Assembly: GCA_036346375.1 (NCBI GenBank)
Contig: CM070517.1
Location: 13,867,161-13,931,160, forward strand
DNA: 64,000 nt
Direction: 5' to 3'
Source of the DNA: Guadua angustifolia
Taxonomy: Eukaryota; Streptophyta; Magnoliopsida; Poales; Poaceae
This document shows, in pieces, positions 58,028-64,000 of this stretch; position 1 is the first letter of the stretch, and the number at the start of each line of letters is the position of its first letter. Under the pieces are notes generated by a model. It was given only the letters and a program-made list of their open reading frames with translations. It did no database searches and was not told where the DNA came from. The translations under genes were made by a program, and so were the position numbers.

Positions 58028-59295
58028 GAGTCACACTTCACCATTCAACCTGTTGTTGACACGGATACTGAGAAGTGTGATCCTACTGAGCTCGAGGAGT
58101 CCCAAAAGGATGCATATAACTAAAATGAAGACCTGAATTAGTCTTCTAAATATTCCATTGCTTTGCTAGTCCGTGTCACATATTCCTTATAAATCGTCTT
58201 ATCAGTTCAGTTTTAGTTCATGAATGAATATTGATTTACGCTCCTATTGAGTGATTATCATTTAAAGTTAAATAAATTGTTATTTTGTAGGATATTTGAT
58301 TAATTTATTATGCTATGTTTGTTCTATATTTTGCAATATTTTCCTGCTATAATAATTGCTTGATTGTTCAATCATATTTTAATATAGAACAAAGTATAAT
58401 CTAAAATTGGAGGAGGAAATCTGTCTTATAGGCAGTTACACCACAAATTCAATTCTTAGGAAAACTAAATATTTCCACACTTTGACTAAGAAAACTAGAA
58501 ATATCATGACCATTATTGGAATAGGTGCCCTCATTATTGGCACTGAAAAAGCCATTATAGTTCTCCCTATAGGTACTTGTACGTATAATAATAAAGAATG
58601 CTCTATTGTGCATTGAGTCCAGTCATACTCTATTGAGTTTTAAAGACATTTATCTAAATGGTTTCCATATGGAGACAGAAAATAAGGATGATATAGAATA
58701 CCTACTCATAACTAAGTTTGACAATTACAATAAACATGTGGTTGACAATTTCCTTTCTCCTCCAGGATATACTATACATATATAAAACTTAAAATTTATG
58801 TTGTGATGAAAATAATACTTAAAAACCCATAAATATTGGAGATTTAGCATGATCAACTGGGACATTCTAGGTTGAACATGACGCAAAAAATTATAAATAA
58901 TTCTATTGACCATAACATAAAAACTACATACTTCTCTAGACCTAATGATTTCTTATGGCCCGCTTGTGCTAAAGGGAAGCTCATTATTAGACCTTCTTAT
59001 ATAAAAGTTAGGGATAAATCACTGAATTTCCTAGATAGAATTCAATGTGATATTTGTGTATCTATTTAGCTCCTGTTAAGCCCCTTCAGATACTTTGTGG
59101 TACTTACAGATGTTTCTATTTGATGGTCCCGCATATATCTTTTATCTACTAGGAACTATGTTTTTGCTAAATTAATTATCGAAATTATTAAAATAAGATC
59201 CTCCTTGACTTGGTTGTACATAGTCTAGCTAGGGCGTCATTCTTTTTTGGCTAGACAGAATTACTTATGGAAATAGTGATGAACCAAACAATTTA
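58028..59295 (+). mobile_element. Decayed Copia, continuation of the 51430-52641 element
   Basis: Resumes after the Reina-like element at the duplicated GAGTC and runs to the CACTA terminus at 59296. RT, RNase H and the 3' LTR are not in the window. Confidence 0.75.
58400..59260 (+). pseudogene. Copia protease/integrase N-part remnant
   Basis: CLIGSYTTNSILRKTKYF (58423-58476) is a protease-region signature in which the catalytic D of the DS(G/C) core is replaced by G. It is followed by IGIGALIIGTEKAIIVLPIG. A GAG-pre-integrase part (KIINNSIDHNIK, NDFLWPACAKGKLIIRPSYI, FLDRIQCDICVSI, 58885-59068) follows. Weak integrase sequence continues to about 59260. Many stops. Confidence 0.7.
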
Positions 59296-59308
59296 CACTA
59301 CTACAGAA
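59296..59308. repeat. CACTA element 2 terminal inverted repeat (one end)
   Basis: CACTACTACAGAA fits the CACTA-family terminus. The partner end is outside the window, so the inversion and the target duplication cannot be confirmed here. Confidence 0.85.
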
Positions 59309-59315
59309 CAGGTCA

Positions 59316-59612
59316 TCACTGCCGGCTCATCCACGCCATTACTGCCGGTTATGGGAGCCGACAGTGATTGGTCGGCAGTGATACTCGGGATTATCACTGC
59401 CGGCTCAGGAACCGGTAGTGATAATAGATATCACTGCCGGTTCATTGTACAACCGGCAATGATATTCGATTATCTCTGCCGGTTCACACCAGAACCCGGT
59501 AGTGATATTTGTATATCTCTACCGGTTCACACTAGAACCCGGCAGTGATATATGTATATCTCTGCCGGCTCATACCAAGAACCGACAGTGATATATGTAT
59601 ATCACGCGGTTC
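59316..59612. repeat. Subterminal repeats of CACTA element 2
   Basis: About a dozen copies of ATCACTGCCGGYTC or its complement GAACCGGCAGTGAT, several paired head to head as short palindromes, fill the 300 bp inside the terminus. These are the expected binding sites for the TNPA-like protein. Their sequence is unlike the ACAAGCGGTT array of CACTA element 1, so the two elements belong to different families. Confidence 0.88.
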
Positions 59613-59640
59613 TTGGACGAACCCTATGACAAGTTGTAGG

Positions 59641-60253
59641 TTTCTAAAAAATTTGTAGATGTACTTCATAGATTACTCAACCTATGTATCCCCTTGTAGG
59701 TCATCAAATTCAGTACATATCGGGATTGGACAAAATTGTAAGTCGGGTCTTCCATGTCCTTAGGGCATGTTTCAAATCACACCACTCAAACATCGGTTTC
59801 ACGCAGTGCTTTACTGCTCAATTGAAATATCCTTGCAAAATTTGTCCACATGAACTCAAATCCTTCTTGCTCGTGCGAGAACTCAAATCCACATGTTCCC
59901 ACACGAGCAAGAAGGATTTGAGTTCATGTGGACAAAGTTGGCAGGGAATATTTCAATTGAACAGCTGAAGCACACTATGAACACCGATGTTGCAGGTGGC
60001 TGTGTGATTTCTCTTGCCCCAAGGACAAGGAAGACCCAACTTGCAATCACATTTGTTCAATCTTACCTTGAGCTTTTCCCACTGTGTAGTCCGATGATAA
60101 TTGCTCCCAGGGGGATGCTGGCTACATGGGAGCAGGAGTTGAAACTTGTCAGAATTTTCTCTTTTTTGTAAGTCCTGATATGTATTGAATTTGAACCTAC
60201 AATTTTATACATAAGTAGAGTAATCTATGAAGTATATCTATAAATTTTTTCAG
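59641..60253. repeat. Long imperfect inverted repeat (hairpin) made of captured gene sequence
   Basis: The left arm 59641-59875 pairs with the right arm 59902-60253, with a loop of 26 nt (59876-59901). The innermost 35 bp (59841-59875 with 59902-59936) are perfectly complementary. Outside this, the inner block (left 59725-59840 with right 59937-60062) and the outer block (left 59641-59724 with right 60173-60253) pair with mismatches and small indels. About 110 nt of the right arm (60063-60172) have no partner. The right arm contains the CLASSY/DRD1-like coding segment and about 90 bp that look like intron. An RNA crossing the site in either direction would fold back on itself. Confidence 0.9.
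59893..60150 (+). pseudogene. Captured fragment of a CLASSY/DRD1-type SNF2 ATPase gene
   Basis: The frame gives HEQEGFEFMWTKLAGNISIE, DVAGGCVISLAP, KTQLAITFVQSYLELFP and MIIAPRGMLATWEQE. This order (HEQEGFEFxW, GGCVxSxAPGTGKT, SYLxxFP, PxIIAPxGMLxTWEEE) is the helicase motif I/Ia region of the plant SNF2 subfamily that includes CLASSY (Pol IV recruitment) and DRD1 (Pol V recruitment) of RNA-directed DNA methylation. Only about 85 of well over 800 residues are present. The ATP-binding GTGKT reads RTRKT (60022-60036), so the piece cannot act as an ATPase. An exon/intron-like edge (TTTTTT/GTAAGT, about 60167) implies capture from genomic DNA. Whether the source is CLASSY or DRD1 cannot be settled by eye. 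Confidence 0.75.
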
Positions 60254-60700
60254 AGTTTTTCGTGACTTTTATTAGTTGGTGTGCACGGTGTGTATACGGG
60301 AAGCCCTATGTGCACATGATATGTTGCCTTCAAATATATAGTATATAAAGCGTCATTAGATCATAATTAAAATATATTAAAGCATCACAATATTTAGTTT
60401 TTACAATAGTCTGTTTATAAATGTAATGTGAGTACATCTCATTCACTTTGGTTTTTCAAATGACTCGGTAGAGATTAAAGTTGCTCGTGGAACTCGCCGC
60501 TTGGATTGATGATCTCATCGTGAATGAATCCAAATGATCCGCTTCTTGAATTGCTAAAATTTCATTAGCAAGAACTTATTGGTTCTCATCCCGAGTGCTG
60601 TTATTGAAGAAAAGAGAAATTTAATTAATGATGATAGATGCTAAATGAAAGAAAAGTAGGCATCAATGTGTAATTATATATCATGGCTTCGTTATAGCCG
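60254..60700. other. Non-coding interval between the capture and the transposon gene
   Basis: About 450 bp, AT-rich, with no frame or repeat seen. It is presumably the 3' UTR/terminator region of the minus-strand TNPA-Ulp1 gene; no clear poly(A) signal was picked out. Confidence 0.4.
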
Positions 60701-61315
60701 ACAGTCTCTGTGACAATTGAATGTTTATTTGTACATACGTAGTATGCACATAAATTATTTCCTTGGTCCTGTCTCATGCATGGAAAGTCTATTATTATGT
60801 GGAAATCTTTCTTGTAGGGACGATACCGAACACTTTTCTTACAATATCGTGTGAATACCCTGTGAATGATTTTAAATAGTAATTAACCTTAAATACAATA
60901 GAATAAAATATTACTAGAGCAATAACGCAACGATCGATTTTACCTGTTCATCATGTCCCAAAAATTTTGATACAGATTAAGTGTTTTCTCAGCAAGTCCA
61001 AGACAAAAATCCTGCTAGCATCTAACTCGATGACGAGGAGGACCCAGTGAAACCTAGACATATATGTTAACATAGCCTATTAGTCCCACATCATGTCACA
61101 CAAAAATAGTAAAACAATATTAGAAGTAGGGTAATACGTACTTAAAGTTATAGGGTAAAATTACGGAGGTTTTGTATTGCAGCTTCAAGAAAGTATTAAA
61201 TAAATAGTCTTCAACAAACTGTGGATTCTACCGGATGATTTTCTCATTGACAAGCCCCGGATCGAGAAATCCTAACTTGTCATTGTCATTTCTTCTACAT
61301 GTTTGTATCTCCATT
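60700..61315 (-). pseudogene. CACTA 2 Ulp1-like (C48) protease domain
   Basis: C-terminal exons of the accessory gene. Exon 61315-61142: MEIQTCRRN, GFLDPGLVNEKII, a TAG stop, NPQFVEDYLFNTFLKLQYKT, VILPYNF. The next exon from 61053 gives FHWVLLVIELDASRIFVLDL, with catalytic His and Asp, then a shift (about 60985) to LNLYQNFWDMMNR. The last exon has CMRQDQGNNLCAYYVC, with the active-site Gln (60769-60771) and Cys (60748-60750). So all four Ulp1 active-site residues are kept although the frame has one stop and one shift. Such proteases remove SUMO-like tags; the role in CACTA elements is unproven. Confidence 0.82.
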
Positions 61316-61388
61316 CTACATATGTAAAAAAGAAGTTAGACATGTAGTTAAACGGTACAAGAATATACAATAATATAAATAGAGACTT

Positions 61389-63867
61389 ACAAAGTCCATA
61401 GTCTGAGTACATTCACGTCCAGAGCATCTTGTTGGTACAACATATACAATTCGGAGAATAATACCCAGAAGATGTTATCCCCATTGTGAAAATCCGATTC
61501 TTTGTATGTGACTGGGAGCGCCTCCAGACCATTTTCGCACTGCTGTATATACCACTGATGGATGCACCGCAATTGTGTTGTTAGGTGGTCTAAATGAGCT
61601 GGTTCAACCAGCGGTTGCCCCAAAAAGAACTTCCACCTTAGACCTTGCTCGTGAGCACAAAGTTGTTCAGCAGTATCTTTTTCAGCTTGCGACATCAATG
61701 CGTCAGCACTAGCCGTCTTCAAGTATTTCTTTCTAGAGATGCACTCGTAGTCTGACATTTTAAAAGGTTCAGAAGCCCGCCCTGTCTCTTTGGCTTTTGC
61801 CATACTCAAGAAAAACTTCTGCGCATTAGCATCGACTTTAGTCTTCTCAGGTGATGGCACTTTTTTGAAGTGAGATGTTACGCAGGCCCTTATTTCCTTT
61901 TTCCGTTCTTTTTCAGTCATCTCGGCTGGTAATTTCTTCTGAGGCTATGCTGACTTTACAGATGACCAAGATTTGCTACAAGACGATGCGGACTTCCGAG
62001 ATGGTGCTGATGTTCGATTCTTCTTATATGCCGGTGGAGGAGTTGGACTTTTCCTGGCTGGTGCCGGCGAAGGAGTTGGACTTTTTCTGGCTAGTGCCGG
62101 CGGATGAGTTGGACTTTTCCTAACTGGTGCCAGCAGAGGAGTTGCACTTTTCCTAGGAGACAGGTCTGCGTGTGGAGAGTGCGGCTGATCATCATCATCA
62201 TCTTTGTCGTCCTCATCGTCCGAGCCAAACATAATCAAGCTCTTGCACCACGTGAGGAAGCCATGCACGTTTTCTCCAAGTTTGTTTTTCCCGTCCTCGC
62301 TAGGAATCTCTACCTCCATTTTGCGATATTGTCGAACTACACTGTCTACTTCGACCCTGGAGAATCCCAGCGGTATTGGGCGACAGTGCAGAACCTGGGA
62401 GGAGCCGCATGGCCAAGCCCTGCCATCAGCCACCTTGATGGTAATGCCATTTGCGGACAAATGCGGCTTGCACAGTGTCAGTTCTATGATGTCATCCACT
62501 AGAAAATAGAGTCCATGCTCTTCCAGAATCCCTATGGACGCGCAGCTACTCCTACAAACACCGTGACTGAAGTTCTGAGGGCTGTCATCGGGTGGTGGTC
62601 ATGAGCTAAGAGCTTTCTGTACTGCTTGCTCCACAACTTTATCCAGCTCCGCTCTCTGTTCCGCTAACACTCTTGCCACATCATCTTGTATTTGATGGTC
62701 CAGTTGATCTTCTCTTATTCTTTTCGGCCACTTGTACAACGATGCGTCAGCTAGGAAGCCTTCTTTCCATGGCACCAAACCAACTCCTCGGGTGCGCCCA
62801 GGATGCTCCTTGTTACCCAGGGCAACGGTCAGCTCGTCATTCTCCTTTCGTGGCCTGAAAAAGCCTTGGGAAGACTGCACGTGAGCATCTGATATTTTTC
62901 GCGACACTTCCTAGGCTCTATCGCTCCTGAAGCTCAAGCTGCCATCTTCCGAGATAGAAGCCCCCCTCCCAAGCAACCACTGCTTCGATCGTTCACTCAA
63001 CTCGGCCATCGCAGGAATGACGCCCCTGCGGGTTAGCTCTTCTTCGCACCTATCCCATGCAGGTATTTTCTTCATGTAGCCACCAGTGCCTAGTGTGTGA
63101 GGGTACATATTCTTATCCGTGTTAGCCTTGTTCTTCTGACTCACTATCTGGGCTTCTTCAGAATTCTTGTACGCCACATAGTCCTCCCAAAATTCCCTTA
63201 TCTTTGGATACTTGTTAAAATTTGGCGTTTCATTCTTCTTCACATAGTTCTTATTCAGCATCGTCTTCCAATTCTTCCACGATGTGCACATGATACTTAG
63301 TGCACGTTTCTTTGCAACCAACTCGGACCCTTGGGGGAACTGGAATACTTCTTTTAGCTTGTCCCATAGCAAGTCCTTCAGGTCATCGGGAACCACCCAC
63401 TAATCACCTTGGTGGCCAGTCCATGATCTATAGCTGATGGGCACATTATCCCTAGCAAGTACTCCGCAGGCTGTCCTGTACGGTCCCAACGTTGACGCGG
63501 GTATAGCAGATTCCCCGACTGCCGAGAGCTCGACTATATTGTGAACACCCTTAGGCATCTTGTTCGGACCACGGCCTGCGCGCCGCCTTTGTTCATCAGA
63601 CGTTTGAGCCTGCAATTGGATCTTGTTATTAGTCATCTGACCCTACAATATTTCGGGAATCACAATGTACTAGTACTTTACCTCGCCCATGTTAATGGCA
63701 TTAGCTTGGTCCATGGCAGTGGCGTCAGTTTGGTCCATGGCAGTGGCACCAGGTTGCTCCATATCAATATCGTGTAGGTTCAGGTAGTACGTTGGGCTAC
63801 CCGTTTCTACTTCGTCTATATTTGAGGGCTGAACTCCCTCTGGCACTTGTCCCTGATTCGAGGCCAT
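61389..63867 (-). pseudogene. CACTA 2 TNPA-like accessory protein, broken only by stop codons
   Basis: Exon 1 is 63867-63682 (MASNQGQVPEGVQPSNIDEV, with a repeated ATAMDQ segment). A 39-bp phase-0 intron (GTAAAG to TTGTAG) leads to exon 2 (63642 to about 61389). Exon 2 order: GRGPNKMPKGVHNIVELSAV; VPDDLKDLLWDKLKEVFQFP; a Transposase_24-type core (EFWEDYVAYKNSEEAQIVSQ, KNKANTDKNMYPHTLGTGGY); ENDELTVALGNKEHPGRTRG; VDDIIELTLCKPHLSANGI; an acidic stretch; a run of KSPTPPPA-type repeats (about 62000-62140); the region before Ulp1. Stops at 63400-63402 (TAG), 62911-62913 (TAG), 62599-62601 (TGA) and 61945-61947 (TAG) are all in one frame with no indel. Exon 2 ends at TTT/GTAAGT. The protein would bind subterminal repeats. 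Confidence 0.88.
61985..62150 (-). repeat. Coding tandem repeat (KSPT-Pro repeats) in the TNPA-like gene
   Basis: A unit of about 39-42 bp encoding (V/A)RKSPTxPPAxA is repeated about four times in frame. It forms a basic Pro/Ser-rich linker between the conserved domain and the Ulp1-side region. CACTA element 1 has a diverged Pro-rich linker at the same place (about 43030-43260). Confidence 0.8.
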
Positions 63868-64000
63868 TCCTAGCAATCAGAAATTTTAAATTAACACACA
63901 TACACATACAATGGTATCGAAGAAAGATGTAAGGAGGAAATGAAAATAGATGTAACGAGTGAACATAGACGTAAAAGCATATAAGTCCAAGTATAGCCGC
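63868..64000. other. Leader of the CACTA 2 TNPA-like gene
   Basis: The last 130 bp hold no frame. On the minus strand they precede the start codon at 63867 and should be leader or intron of the TNPA-Ulp1 gene. The rest of the element lies outside the window. Confidence 0.4.

Larger units (their letters stand above)
59296..64000 (-). mobile_element. CACTA (En/Spm) element 2, 3' part, runs off the window
   Basis: The terminus CACTACTACAGAA starts at 59296, preceded by TTA (59293-59295), a candidate 3-bp target duplication. Inside lie subterminal palindromes (59318-59610), an inverted-repeat gene capture (59641-60253), and a TNPA-Ulp1 gene read on the minus strand (63867 to about 60700). In the element's own direction the order is TNPA-Ulp1, capture, subterminal repeats, 3' end. 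TNP2 and the other terminus are expected beyond 64000. It inserted into the decayed Copia. Confidence 0.88.

Noticed and set aside
59893..60171. A small functional SNF2-type protein gene
   Set aside because: Only motif I/Ia is present, the ATP-binding glycines are lost, and the frame ends in intron-like sequence.

Overview
The window is nuclear DNA from a grass (Poaceae). This is inferred from the RPM1-like resistance gene, the mix of Sirevirus, chromovirus (Reina-like, and long-LTR Tekay/del-like) and CACTA elements with Ulp1-fused accessory genes, and the nested, TE-dominated layout. The species cannot be read from the sequence. Only one host gene looks intact: a 917-codon CC-NB-ARC-LRR gene at 9100-11853 (+). 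A decayed SUFE1/BolA-like pseudogene lies at 15113-15563 (-).

Left part (1-8640): a minus-strand Sirevirus-like Copia remnant (1-2735) abuts a gypsy element reduced to an LTR stub, about 500 bp of internal sequence and a full 3.19-kb LTR (to 7001). Non-coding DNA then leads to the NLR gene and its 5' UTR, which carries a duplicated splice acceptor. Behind the NLR are a SINE-like tRNA-derived block, a 649-bp solo LTR with a CTATC target duplication, and the SUFE1/BolA pseudogene.

Middle (15564-51429): an old Copia (15564-24195) hosts a 996-bp hAT element (8-bp TSD) and a 2259-bp solo LTR (5-bp TSD). It is followed by a gypsy LTR fragment with recent tandem duplications. A large Sirevirus (26397 to about 37800) has a 5' LTR with an array of palindromes, a broken gag-pol, and a downstream envelope-like ORF between two polypurine tracts. 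It runs into CACTA element 1 (about 37900-44640), which has the TNP2 C-terminus, a subterminal-type repeat array and a broken TNPA-Ulp1 gene. A truncated minus-strand gypsy with a 3.18-kb LTR follows (44640-51429).

Right part (51430-64000): a decayed Copia is interrupted by a nearly complete Reina-like chromovirus (52642-58027, TSD GAGTC) and then by CACTA element 2, whose terminus is at 59296 and which continues past the window end. Element 2 carries a TNPA-Ulp1 gene on the minus strand. Over 2.2 kb of its main exon the frame is broken only by stop codons.

Most notable observation: between the subterminal repeats and the transposon gene, CACTA element 2 carries a captured piece of a host SNF2-family gene of the CLASSY/DRD1 type. 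In the plant these proteins work in RNA-directed DNA methylation. The piece is present as a long imperfect inverted repeat (59641-60253) with a 26-nt loop and a 35-bp perfect stem. A transcript would fold into a hairpin and could give small RNAs against a component of the pathway that silences transposons. This parallels rice miR820, which is CACTA-encoded and targets DRM2. The structure is read from the sequence; the activity is a hypothesis.
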